Assembly (NCBI GenBank): GCA_050732995.1
Contig: JBOHSA010000053.1
Location: forward strand, 1 to 14,841
Length of the DNA stretch: 14,841 nucleotides
Reading direction: 5' to 3'
Source of the DNA: JBOHSA01 sp050732995
Lineage (GTDB): Bacteria > Gemmatimonadota > Gemmatimonadetes > Gemmatimonadales > GWC2-71-9
The notes beneath the pieces are model-generated. The model saw nothing but the letters and a program-made list of their open reading frames with translations. It was not told the DNA's origin and ran no database searches. The position numbers were made by a program, and so were the translations under genes. Of the stretch, positions 1 to 7,234 are shown piece by piece (the stretch's first letter is position 1; every line of letters begins with the position of its first letter).

Positions 1-18
1 CCCCCCCCCCCCCCCCCC
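1..18. repeat. 18-base C homopolymer at the window edge
   Basis: The first 18 bases are all C, followed by GCGCGCGGCG. Such a run at the very start of a contig is typical of an assembly that stopped at a homopolymer or of a low-quality read end. It should not be trusted as genuine coding sequence. Confidence 0.8.
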
Positions 19-162
19 GCGCGCGGCGTGATTCCGCTCGCGCCAGAATCCTTGCAATCGCTGTACAAGGGGTGGCAAATCGAGCGTCGCAAGCGCAGCC
101 GCGGGTTCAGCGCGATCAAGCCGCCGCGTCAGCGGGACACGGCGCTGAACGTGTCCGACTGA
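1..162 (+). CDS. C-terminal fragment of an unidentified protein (5' end missing)
   Basis: An open frame runs from the first base of the window to a TGA at 160-162, giving about 53 residues and no start codon that is clearly the real one. Apart from the first six codons, which are the C homopolymer read as prolines, codons mostly end in G or C as in the neighbouring genes, so I take it as the 3' end of a real gene. The tail is basic and hydrophilic (LYKGWQIERRKRSRGF, then IKPPRQRDTALNVSD). I do not recognise the family. The proline run may be assembly noise at a contig end. Confidence 0.45.
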   Translation, partial: PPPPPPARGVIPLAPESLQSLYKGWQIERRKRSRGFSAIKPPRQRDTALNVSD

Positions 163-186
163 ATACTGAGCGCTCTTGCCCGACGA

Positions 187-214
187 GCCGTCGTCCGTAA
201 TCCATTGTCCGTCA
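187..214. repeat. Imperfect 7-bp tandem repeat, TCCGTNN type
   Basis: Four consecutive heptamers can be read: GCCGTCG, TCCGTAA, TCCATTG, TCCGTCA. They lie in the gap between the fragment ending at 162 and the small ORF at 291. A second group of heptamers in the opposite sense lies at 261-281, so the two could pair imperfectly. Confidence 0.5.
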
Positions 215-260
215 ATCGCTTGGCGAGGGAGCCTCCGTGGCAGGACCCTTGCCATCCGCA

Positions 261-281
261 ACGGTAAACGGAGAACGGACC
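261..281. repeat. Imperfect 7-bp tandem repeat, ACGGNNN type
   Basis: Three consecutive heptamers: ACGGTAA, ACGGAGA, ACGGACC. Read on the other strand they resemble the TCCGT units at 187-214, so the pair forms a loose inverted arrangement just upstream of the small ORF at 291. Apart from these two arrays and a possible ribosome binding site at 226-231, I see nothing else in the 163-290 gap. Confidence 0.5.
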
Positions 282-290
282 CCACTTTCC

Positions 291-464
291 ATGACCAGTC
301 TCCCCATAGTGCTCGACCACGAGCCCATCGGCATTATCCTGCGTGCGGGGCGCGAGGTGTTGCGACCGGCCAAGATCTGGGCGTACGTCTGGTCTGCGGA
401 CGACGATGACGCAGGCGATCCCCCGCACCGGCATCTGCCGGTGGATCGGAACGTGATCGCCTGA
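291..464 (+). CDS. Small hypothetical acidic protein, 57 aa
   Basis: An ATG at 291 opens a 57-residue frame ending with TGA at 462-464. The product starts MTSLPIVLDHEPIGIILRAG, contains an aromatic segment (KIWAYVWSADDDD) and ends in a His/Arg-rich tail. No signal peptide or membrane segment is visible. An in-frame GTG at 237 has a good ribosome binding site (AGGGAG at 226-231, 5 nt away) and would add 18 residues of unremarkable sequence. The ATG has no close purine-rich site, so the start is unsettled. I prefer 291 because the hydrophobic beta-like segment starts right after it. The intrinsic terminator at 496-518 is consistent with a real transcription unit ending here. Function unknown. 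Confidence 0.5.
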   Translation: MTSLPIVLDHEPIGIILRAGREVLRPAKIWAYVWSADDDDAGDPPHRHLPVDRNVIA

Positions 465-495
465 CGCGGGCCGGCTGATTGTCCGATGGAGCAAG

Positions 496-518
496 GGCCG
501 GCGCGGAGCCGGCCTTTT
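496..518 (+). terminator. Intrinsic terminator after the small ORF
   Basis: A perfect 7-bp stem, GGCCGGC (496-502) and GCCGGCC (508-514), has a 5-nt loop GCGGA and is followed by TTTT at 515-518. The T tract lies on the + strand, so it terminates the gene ending at 464. The minus-strand operon ends at 525, and the same hairpin could act weakly on it, but on that strand only CTTGC follows the stem. Confidence 0.8.
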
Positions 519-524
519 CGTTGA

Positions 525-1238
525 TTAGCCCACGACCTCGAACTCCGCCTCCGCCCCGTACTCGGCCTCGCCGCAGAGCGCCGCGCGCAGGATGTAGCGT
601 CCAGCGGTAGGAGCCGCCGCCTCGGGGAACGGCGCCAGGTAGCGCACGGTGGCGCCCAGCGAGACGGTCAATCGATCACCGACCACCTCGGGTCGCCACG
701 TTTGCCGCCAATGGGCCTCGCCCGCCCGATGCCGCCGCACGGCCAGGCACAGGACGTCCTTCGTCGAGTGGAAGATCTCGAGGTGCGTTTGCCCGTGGTT
801 GGTGAGCGTGTAGAACACGGCGGGCCTCACCCCGCTCGATCGGCCGTCGGCGTCCCGCCAGCGGATCCGCTGGGGAATGATCGCGAGCGTTACGACCGCC
901 CGTTGGGTGAAGCTGGTGGTGACCGTCCGCTTCGCCGTGCCCGGCGCGGTCACGTTTTTTACCCGAGCGTCGGCCAGCGTCGCCACGCCGGTAGACACCC
1001 GGACCATGCCTGTGGCTTCCACGAACTGTTCCGCGTAGCGGGACCAGGAACCTTCCGGCGCGAGGCCCAGCGACGACCACCGCGCCCCGCCGTACGCCAC
1101 CGGCTCCTGCAGGAACAGCCGCCACTCCTGGCCGGCCGATTGCACGAATCCCCGAACGGTGAGGGCCGTGTCTTGGAGCCCGGCGGGCGCTCCGCCGAGC
1201 CACCAGAGGACGGCACCGACCACGGCGGCCGGGCTCAC
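525..1238 (-). CDS. Sec-exported two-domain protein with a BsuPI-like C-terminal domain
   Basis: The product has 237 residues. The start is a GTG at 1238 overlapping the upstream stop as GTGA, with GAGG four nucleotides before it, so translation is probably coupled to the tldE-like gene. Residues 4-20 form a hydrophobic signal-like segment (AAVVGAVLWWLGG) followed by a plausible cleavage site near AGLQD. Residues about 24-95 look like a small beta domain, perhaps an OB fold. Residues about 138-236 (PAVFYTLTNHGQ, then W-x-x-x-W, then AGRYILRAALCG) resemble the Ig-like fold of intracellular proteinase inhibitor BsuPI domains. That resemblance is from pattern memory only. As the last gene of the TldD/TldE operon it may be a periplasmic partner, inhibitor or substrate of the protease pair. 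Its function is not known. Confidence 0.75.
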   Translation of the reverse strand: MSPAAVVGAVLWWLGGAPAGLQDTALTVRGFVQSAGQEWRLFLQEPVAYGGARWSSLGLAPEGSWSRYAEQFVEATGMVRVSTGVATLADARVKNVTAPGTAKRTVTTSFTQRAVVTLAIIPQRIRWRDADGRSSGVRPAVFYTLTNHGQTHLEIFHSTKDVLCLAVRRHRAGEAHWRQTWRPEVVGDRLTVSLGATVRYLAPFPEAAAPTAGRYILRAALCGEAEYGAEAEFEVVG

Positions 1239-2590
1239 ACCGCCTCGCTGATCGAGCTGAAGGTGAAATCCCGCACCACGAGCGGCGGCACCACGACCGC
1301 CCCCCCGCCTTCCACCCCGCCGGACTCCGACGCCGACACACGCTCCGGCCGGCCGACGGCCACGAGATTGTTGAGCATGGCGACCGGGCTTTCATTGAAG
1401 CGGAAGTTGTTCACGGCCCGCGTGACCTTCCCCGCCTCGATGAGGAACACGCCGTCGCGCGACAGCCCGGTGTAGAGCACGGTGCGCGGGTCCACACCAC
1501 GGATGTACCAGAAGCGCGTGACCAGCAGGCCCCGGTCGACGCCGGCGATGAGCTGGTCCAGGGTCGCCTCGGTCCCGTGCATCTTGAATCCGCCGGGGAA
1601 TGGGACCGGCTGCACGCCCTGCTGCTGAGCCCAGAACCGGTCGTAGGCGAGATTGCGGACGACCCCGCGCTCGATCCACACCGTGCGCTCCACGGGCAGG
1701 CCCTCGCCGGTGTAGGGCGTCAGCAGGAGATCGGGGTCCGCCGGATCGGAGAAGATGGTGACCCGCTCGTCAACGACCGCCTCCCCGATCTTATTGCCAC
1801 CGCCCCGCTTGGAGAAGAAGCTCCTGCCCTCGTCGGCCGCGCGGGCGTTGAGGGCGAAGGTGAGCAAGCGCAGCAGGTTGCCCGCCGCCGTGGGCTCGAG
1901 CACCACGGTGTACTTGCCCGGCTCGAGCGCCGCGCGCTCGCGACTGCCACTGGCCTTTCGGACGGCACGCTGCGCCAGGGCCCGGGCGGAGGTCATGCGG
2001 GACCAGTCGTTGTGCGCTGTGCCGCCCCACCCGGAGCCCTGTCCGTCGGGCGTGCGCACGGTGAGCGTGTGCACGGCTGCCGTGGACGCCTGGTAGGCAA
2101 ACAAGCCGGCGGAATTGGCGACGGCGCCGGCGCCCGCGATCCGCTCCACGAACCCCGCGGCGACCAGGCCCGCGCGATCGACCACGTCCTGGACGGCGCG
2201 GATCGCGTCGGCGCGGGCCGCGGCGTCGAGCCGCGCCGTGGCCGGCACGAACGCCGGGACCTCCCGGTAGGACTGCGCCGGCAGGAGAGGCATCAGCTCC
2301 GGGTTCTCGGGCGCGAGCCGCGCGAGCCGCGCGCTCGCCTCGACCGCGCGGGCGAGCCCGGCGTCGTCGAACAGGTTGCTCGTGACCGAGGCGACGCGCT
2401 TCCCGAAGCGTGAGGTGACCGTGACCGTCGCGTTCACCGCGTCGCCCGAGGTGGAGATCCCCTGGACCGCGTAACGCGTGTTGCCACCCGCGCCGGAAAA
2501 GACGTTGACCTGGCACCCTTCGGCTTGGGAGCGCGCGAGGACGCGCTCGGTCAGGCTCCTGGCCTCGTCGCGCGACAGCCACTCAGCCAC
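1235..2590 (-). CDS. TldE/PmbA-like subunit of a TldD/TldE metalloprotease
   Basis: This 451-residue protein belongs to the TldD/PmbA family and is the non-catalytic type. Where TldD carries HEXXXH after LILEP, this protein has VVLEPTAAGNLLRLL, with no zinc ligands. The conserved C-terminal core is present (FNESPVAMLNNLVAVG, then a Gly-rich linker, then VRDFTFSS). In known TldD/TldE pairs the two form a heterodimer that proteolyses unfolded or modified peptides. I chose the GTG at 2590 because GGGGAGGA lies 5 nt upstream. It overlaps the stop of the upstream TldD-like gene by 8 bp. A longer frame opens at 2647 but would overlap that gene by 65 bp. No signal peptide is visible, unlike its partner. 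The 3' end overlaps the next gene by 4 nt. Confidence 0.9.
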   Translation of the reverse strand: MAEWLSRDEARSLTERVLARSQAEGCQVNVFSGAGGNTRYAVQGISTSGDAVNATVTVTSRFGKRVASVTSNLFDDAGLARAVEASARLARLAPENPELMPLLPAQSYREVPAFVPATARLDAAARADAIRAVQDVVDRAGLVAAGFVERIAGAGAVANSAGLFAYQASTAAVHTLTVRTPDGQGSGWGGTAHNDWSRMTSARALAQRAVRKASGSRERAALEPGKYTVVLEPTAAGNLLRLLTFALNARAADEGRSFFSKRGGGNKIGEAVVDERVTIFSDPADPDLLLTPYTGEGLPVERTVWIERGVVRNLAYDRFWAQQQGVQPVPFPGGFKMHGTEATLDQLIAGVDRGLLVTRFWYIRGVDPRTVLYTGLSRDGVFLIEAGKVTRAVNNFRFNESPVAMLNNLVAVGRPERVSASESGGVEGGGAVVVPPLVVRDFTFSSISEAV

Positions 2591-4181
2591 GGGTCCTCCC
2601 CGTGTTGAGGACATTGACGTTCTTGAACCGGGCCGGCGGGCAGCCATGGCTAACCGCGTTCGATTGCGCCGGCTGGCCCTTGCCGTCGCCGAACGTGCCG
2701 TTGATCTGGTAGGCGCGCCGGCCCCCGATCATGTCCATGGAGCTCCAGAAGTCCACGTTGCGCGCCTGATAGGCGACGTCCTTCAACATCCCGGTCACCT
2801 TCCCGCCTTTCACCTCGTAGAACACCTGGCCGCCGAACTGGAAATTGTAGCGTTGCTGATCGATCGAGTACGACCCGTCGCCCACGATCAGGATGCCGTC
2901 GTCCGTCGCGGCGACGAGGTCGTCGAGCATGAGGTCCTGCTCGCCCGGCAGGAGCGAGACGTTCGGCATCCGCTGGAACTGGACGTCGGCCCACGATTCC
3001 GCGTACGAGCAGCCGTGCGAGCGGGTGCGGCCCGTGAGCGGCCGGATCCAGGCGACTTGATCCCGGGTGGTCTGGTAGTCGACGAGGGTGCCGTTCTGCA
3101 CGATCAGGTAGGTCTCCGGCGCGACGCCGTCGTCGTCCCAGCCGCACGCCGACACGGTGCCCGGCTGGGAGCGATCGCCCTGGATGTTCATGAAGTCGGG
3201 GCCCCACTTGAGCTTGCCGAGCACACGCTCGGGCGGTGCGGCGAAGCTCGTGCCGGCGTAGTTCGCCTCGTAGCCCAGCGCGCGGTCGAGCTCCGTGGGA
3301 TGGGCGATCGACTCGTGGATCGTGAGCCAGAGATGGTGCGGCTCGAGGATAAGATCGTAGCGCCCGGGCGTGACGGGCTTGGCCGAGAGCTTGCGCACGG
3401 CCTCCTCCGCCCAGCGCGCGGCGCGGCCGGGCAGGTCCGCCTTGACCACCCACTCGTAGCCCAGCCCCATCGGGGCGACATCCACGGACTCGCGCGCCTG
3501 GAAGTCGCCCGTCGAAGGATCCACGGCGGTGACGGTCATGCTGGGCAGGCAGCGATAGACGTGCTGCACGGTGAAGACGTCATCCGTCGAGGCGAACGTC
3601 TTCTCTTCCAGCACGAAGAACATGGACGAGTTCACGAAGCGGGCGCCGGCGATCTTCAGCGCTTCCGCGTTCGCCTTAAGCAGTAACGCGACCTTGTCCT
3701 CGACCGGCACGGCGAAGGGATCGATCTCGATCGGGCTCTGCCAGCGGCCGTCCTTCACGGGATCGACCGGCGCCAGGGTGACGGGCCGCTTCACCGCCCG
3801 CCGGTTGGCCCGGGCCTGCGACACCGCGAGCCGGGCGACGCGGCCCACTTCGGCGGCCGTGAGGTCGCGGCTCGCGGCGAACCCCCACGCCCCGCCCGCC
3901 AGGACGCGCACCCCGAACCCGAACGTCTCGGAGTCCGAGAGCCCGGTGATCTGCTGCTCCCGGGTACTGACCGACTGGTTCCGGTTCCGCTGGACGCGCA
4001 CGTCGGCATACGCCGCGCCCGCCGCCCGCGCGGCATCGAGCGCGCGCAGGCAGAGATCGCGGATACTGGCATCCGCCTGCGGCAGCACCGGGGAGAACCG
4101 GGCCGGCAGCGTCGGGCGCACCAGGCCTCCGAGCGCCGCGGCGGCGGTGGTCTTGACGAAGTCCCGGCGATCCATGGGCAT
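2583..4181 (-). CDS. Tat-exported TldD-like zinc metalloprotease
   Basis: The product has 532 residues and is the catalytic TldD-type member of the TldD/PmbA family. Residues 4-27 are a twin-arginine signal: DRRDFVK followed by the hydrophobic stretch TTAAAALGGLV. The zinc motif HESIAH sits at 289-294, inside the family context TIHESIAHPTELDRALGYEAN. SHGCP near residue 514 supplies a Cys in the region where E. coli TldD has its third zinc ligand. ATG at 4181 is preceded by GAGG 8 nt upstream; a second ATG at 4175 is possible. This is the first gene of a minus-strand operon with the tldE-like gene (8-bp overlap) and a secreted protein. The Tat signal implies folded export, possibly carrying the signal-less TldE-like partner. 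The substrate is unknown. Confidence 0.92.
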   Translation of the reverse strand: MPMDRRDFVKTTAAAALGGLVRPTLPARFSPVLPQADASIRDLCLRALDAARAAGAAYADVRVQRNRNQSVSTREQQITGLSDSETFGFGVRVLAGGAWGFAASRDLTAAEVGRVARLAVSQARANRRAVKRPVTLAPVDPVKDGRWQSPIEIDPFAVPVEDKVALLLKANAEALKIAGARFVNSSMFFVLEEKTFASTDDVFTVQHVYRCLPSMTVTAVDPSTGDFQARESVDVAPMGLGYEWVVKADLPGRAARWAEEAVRKLSAKPVTPGRYDLILEPHHLWLTIHESIAHPTELDRALGYEANYAGTSFAAPPERVLGKLKWGPDFMNIQGDRSQPGTVSACGWDDDGVAPETYLIVQNGTLVDYQTTRDQVAWIRPLTGRTRSHGCSYAESWADVQFQRMPNVSLLPGEQDLMLDDLVAATDDGILIVGDGSYSIDQQRYNFQFGGQVFYEVKGGKVTGMLKDVAYQARNVDFWSSMDMIGGRRAYQINGTFGDGKGQPAQSNAVSHGCPPARFKNVNVLNTGRTRG

Positions 4182-4212
4182 CGGGTCGGCCTCAAGTACG
4201 CGGGTGGCAGCA

Positions 4213-4240
4213 ACTCTACTCCACTGCTGGATTCTTGCAA
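4213..4240 (-). promoter_or_regulatory. Possible promoter of the tldD-like operon
   Basis: On the minus strand TTGCAA (4240-4235) is followed after 16 nt by TAGAGT (4218-4213); each matches 4 of 6 bases of the sigma-70 consensus. The predicted start point would lie about 25 nt upstream of the ATG at 4181. Weak, sequence-only evidence. Confidence 0.3.
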
Positions 4241-4263
4241 CCTGTCCTCTGGAAGCCTAGTGT
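4235..4263 (+). promoter_or_regulatory. Possible promoter of the formate dehydrogenase operon
   Basis: The same palindromic TTGCAA (4235-4240) is followed on the + strand after 17 nt by TAGTGT (4258-4263; 3 of 6 matches). The start point would fall at or next to the ATG at 4270, giving a leaderless or near-leaderless transcript. This fits the absence of a nearby purine-rich ribosome binding site. Weak evidence. Confidence 0.25.
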
Positions 4264-4269
4264 TTCAGT

Positions 4270-7221
4270 ATGGCGACGCTGACGATCAACGGCCGCACCG
4301 TCTCCGCCGAGCCCGATCGAACCATACTCGAGGCGGCGCGAACGGCAGGGATCGACATCCCGACGCTCTGCTGGTATCCGAAGCTGCCGACCGTCGGCAA
4401 TTGTCGCATCTGCCTTGTGTCCGTCGCAGGGCAGGCCAAGCTCCTGCCGGCCTGCGCCACCAAAGTCGCCGACGGGATGACGGTCACGACCGAGTCGGTC
4501 GCCGCCGTCGGGAGCCGCAAGGGCGTGCTCAGCCTCCTGCTCGAGCGCTATCCGGCCGACCACCTGCGCGACGGCGGCCGGGCGAGCCCGCGCAACGAGT
4601 TCGAGCGCTACGTCGTGCAGTACGGGGTGATTCCCTCCGCCACCGCGGACCGGGATCTGCCGCTGCGCTCCGGGGACGAGCGGCCCGGGGACCCGATGAT
4701 CCGGCACGACATGTCCACATGCATCCTGTGCACGCGCTGCGTGCGCGCCTGCGAGGATATTCAGGTCGTCGGCGTGCTCGACGTGGGATACCGGGGGGAG
4801 CACGCCGAGATTGTCGTCGGCGCCGACGGCGATCCCGACAAGGCGGGGTGCACGTGGTGCGGCGAATGCGTCCGCGTCTGCCCCACGGGCGCGATCTTCG
4901 AGATCATGCCCCGCCAGCGCTTCACCCCGGCGCAGATCCGGCATCCGGACAAGGTCGTGCGCTCGGTGTGCCCGTACTGCGGGGTGGGTTGCCAGGTGGA
5001 CCTGCACGTCGTTGGCGGCACGGTCGCGCGCGTGACCTCGCCCGACATCGAGCTCGACACGCCGAACCAGGGGTCCACCTGCGTCAAGGGTCGGTTCGGC
5101 TATGACTTCCCGCAGCACCGCGACCGCCTCACCAAGCCCTTGATCCGCCGGGGCTGGGAGCGGGAGGGCCGGCGCTGGGTGTGGCGGGGACCCCGGGACG
5201 CCGCGCGGCGTGGCGGGCCGTGGCAGACGATCGAGGGCGAAGGCCAGCGCTCCAAGCCCGGCACGCCGCCCCGCGCCACCGGCAAGTCCGCGCGCCAACT
5301 CCCCCTGCTCGAGCGGATCGACCAGGACTTGCGCGACCGCGTCGCGACCCCGTCCGACTGGTATGTCCCGTTCCGCGAGGCGACGTGGGAAGAAGCGCTG
5401 GAGCTCACGACCCAGGAGCTGCTCCGCATCAAGGGCCAACGCGGCGGCGACGCGCTCGCCTGCTTCTCCTCGGCCAAATGCTCCAACGAAGAGAACTACC
5501 TGATCATGCGGATGTTCCGCGCCGCGCTCGGCACGAACAACGTGGACCACTGCACCCGGTTGTGTCACTCGACCTCCGTCGCCGCCATGCAGCGGGCCAT
5601 CAATACCGCCGCGGCCTCCGGCTCGATGCGCGAGATCGAGCAGGCCACGGACGTCATTTTCATCGCCGGGGCGAACACCACCGAGTCCCACCCCGTCTTC
5701 GGCGCCGCGCTCAAGCGGGCGCATGAGCGCGGCGCGACGCTGATCGTCGCCGACCCGCGGCGCACCGAGCTCGCCGCCCGCGCCGACCTCCACCTCCAGA
5801 TGCAGCCGGGCACCGACGTCGCGCTCTACTCGGCGATGCTCCACCACATCCTGGCGCAGGGGCTCGAAAACCGGGCGTTCATCGCCGACCGGACCCACGG
5901 CTTCGCCGCGGTGCGCGAGGCGGTCCGGGCGTTCACGCCGGACACCGCCGCGCGGATCACCGGGGTGCCCGCCGAGCGCATCCGGGCCGCGGCCGAGCGC
6001 TATGCTGCGGGCCCCAACACCAGCACCCTGTGGGCCATGGGACTCACCCAGCACGCCAACGGCACCGATATCGTAACGTCGCTGTTGAACCTGATGTTCG
6101 CCTGCGGCATGATCGGCCGTTGGGGCGCGGCGATGCTGCCGGTGCGCGGCCAAAACAACGTGCAGGGCGCCTCGGATGTCGGCGCGATCCCGTTCGTTTA
6201 TACCGACTACCAGCCGGTGACGGATGCGGCGGTGCGCGCGCAGTTCGCGCGCGTCTGGCAGGTGCCGCCCGAGTCGTTGTCGCTGAACAAGGGCCTGATG
6301 GTGACCGAGGTCGTGAAGCCCGAGAGCGGCATCCGGGGGATGTACATCATGGGTGAGAACCCCATCATCTCCGACCCCGACATCGCCCACGCCGAGCACT
6401 GGTTCCGCGACCTCGAGTTCCTCGCCGTGCAGGACCTCTTCCTCACCGAGACGGCCCGGTACGCCGACGTCGTGCTGCCGGGCGCGTCGTTCGCCGAGAA
6501 GACCGGCACGTTCGTCAATACGGAGCGCCGCATCCAGATCGCCCACCGGGCCGTCGACCCGCCGGGCGACGCGCGGGGCGATCTCGAGATCCTCACGGAA
6601 TTGTCCAACAGGTTGGGGCTCACCACGCCACACCGTACGGCGGAAGACGTAATGGGCGAAATCGTCCGGGTGACACCGTCGTGGGCGGGCGTCACGTACG
6701 AGCGGCTCGAGGGCGCGGGCCTGCAGTACCCGGTCCCGACACCCGACCACCCCGGGACCGCCTTCCTGTTCGACGACCGGTTTCCGACCGCCGACGGGCG
6801 GGCGACCTTCGTTCCGGTGCAGTACGCCGACCCGGTCGAGCTGCCGGACGACGCGTTCCCGTTCGTGATGAACACCGGCCGCCAGTTGTACCACTGGCAT
6901 ACCGGCACCATGACGCGGCGCGCGACCGGCCTCGACGCCCGCGAGCCGACCGCCATCGTGGAAATCCATCCCGCGGACGCCGCCCGCCTGGGGGTCGCGG
7001 AGGGCGACCTGGTGCGGCTGACGTCGCGTCGCAACTCGATGGTGACCGCCGTGCGCGTGTCCGATCGCGTGGCGCCGGGCCAGGTGTTCGTGCCGTTTCA
7101 CTTCCGGGAAGCGGCGGCCAACCTGCTCACGAACCCGGTGCTCGACCCCTATGCGAAGATGGCGGAGTTGAAGGTCTGCGCGGTGCGCATCGAGAAGGCT
7201 GAGGGGCCGGCGCCGGTATGA
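4270..7221 (+). CDS. Formate dehydrogenase alpha subunit, cysteine type, molybdopterin-dependent
   Basis: This 983-residue protein should oxidise formate to CO2 at a molybdenum- or tungsten-bis(MGD) centre. In order it carries an N-terminal [2Fe-2S] domain (C34, C45, C48, C62), two ferredoxin-type [4Fe-4S] sites (C151/154/157/161 and C194/197/200/204), the Mop Fe4S4 domain (C234/237/241/271), the molybdopterin core and the C-terminal dinucleotide-binding domain (about 863-975, NTGRQLYHWHTG). RLCHSTSV at 430-437 supplies the metal-ligating Cys432 and adjacent His433; the codon is TGT, so there is no selenocysteine. The His-Cys cluster site usual after the [2Fe-2S] domain has lost its ligands (YPADHLRDGG). 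A basic Gly/Arg-rich insert occupies about 295-365. No NADH-binding or cytochrome subunit lies nearby, so the electron acceptor is unclear. It is the first gene of the operon, 13 bp before the SDR. Confidence 0.93.
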   Translation: MATLTINGRTVSAEPDRTILEAARTAGIDIPTLCWYPKLPTVGNCRICLVSVAGQAKLLPACATKVADGMTVTTESVAAVGSRKGVLSLLLERYPADHLRDGGRASPRNEFERYVVQYGVIPSATADRDLPLRSGDERPGDPMIRHDMSTCILCTRCVRACEDIQVVGVLDVGYRGEHAEIVVGADGDPDKAGCTWCGECVRVCPTGAIFEIMPRQRFTPAQIRHPDKVVRSVCPYCGVGCQVDLHVVGGTVARVTSPDIELDTPNQGSTCVKGRFGYDFPQHRDRLTKPLIRRGWEREGRRWVWRGPRDAARRGGPWQTIEGEGQRSKPGTPPRATGKSARQLPLLERIDQDLRDRVATPSDWYVPFREATWEEALELTTQELLRIKGQRGGDALACFSSAKCSNEENYLIMRMFRAALGTNNVDHCTRLCHSTSVAAMQRAINTAAASGSMREIEQATDVIFIAGANTTESHPVFGAALKRAHERGATLIVADPRRTELAARADLHLQMQPGTDVALYSAMLHHILAQGLENRAFIADRTHGFAAVREAVRAFTPDTAARITGVPAERIRAAAERYAAGPNTSTLWAMGLTQHANGTDIVTSLLNLMFACGMIGRWGAAMLPVRGQNNVQGASDVGAIPFVYTDYQPVTDAAVRAQFARVWQVPPESLSLNKGLMVTEVVKPESGIRGMYIMGENPIISDPDIAHAEHWFRDLEFLAVQDLFLTETARYADVVLPGASFAEKTGTFVNTERRIQIAHRAVDPPGDARGDLEILTELSNRLGLTTPHRTAEDVMGEIVRVTPSWAGVTYERLEGAGLQYPVPTPDHPGTAFLFDDRFPTADGRATFVPVQYADPVELPDDAFPFVMNTGRQLYHWHTGTMTRRATGLDAREPTAIVEIHPADAARLGVAEGDLVRLTSRRNSMVTAVRVSDRVAPGQVFVPFHFREAAANLLTNPVLDPYAKMAELKVCAVRIEKAEGPAPV

Positions 7222-7234
7222 CGACGGGGGGTGG

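Noticed and set aside
2310..2340. GCGAGCCGC repeat in the TldE-like gene
   Set aside because: The 9-bp period is in frame and simply encodes ARLARLA with the biased codons of the gene; no evidence of a separate element.
2478..3686. Long + strand frame opposite the TldD-like and TldE-like genes
   Set aside because: Shadow of the minus-strand genes: no motif, Arg/His/Val-rich, and it spans the junction of two genes with clear family signatures.
5560..5571. Selenocysteine at the formate dehydrogenase active site
   Set aside because: The active-site codon in RLCHS is TGT, a cysteine, and the frame has no internal TGA.
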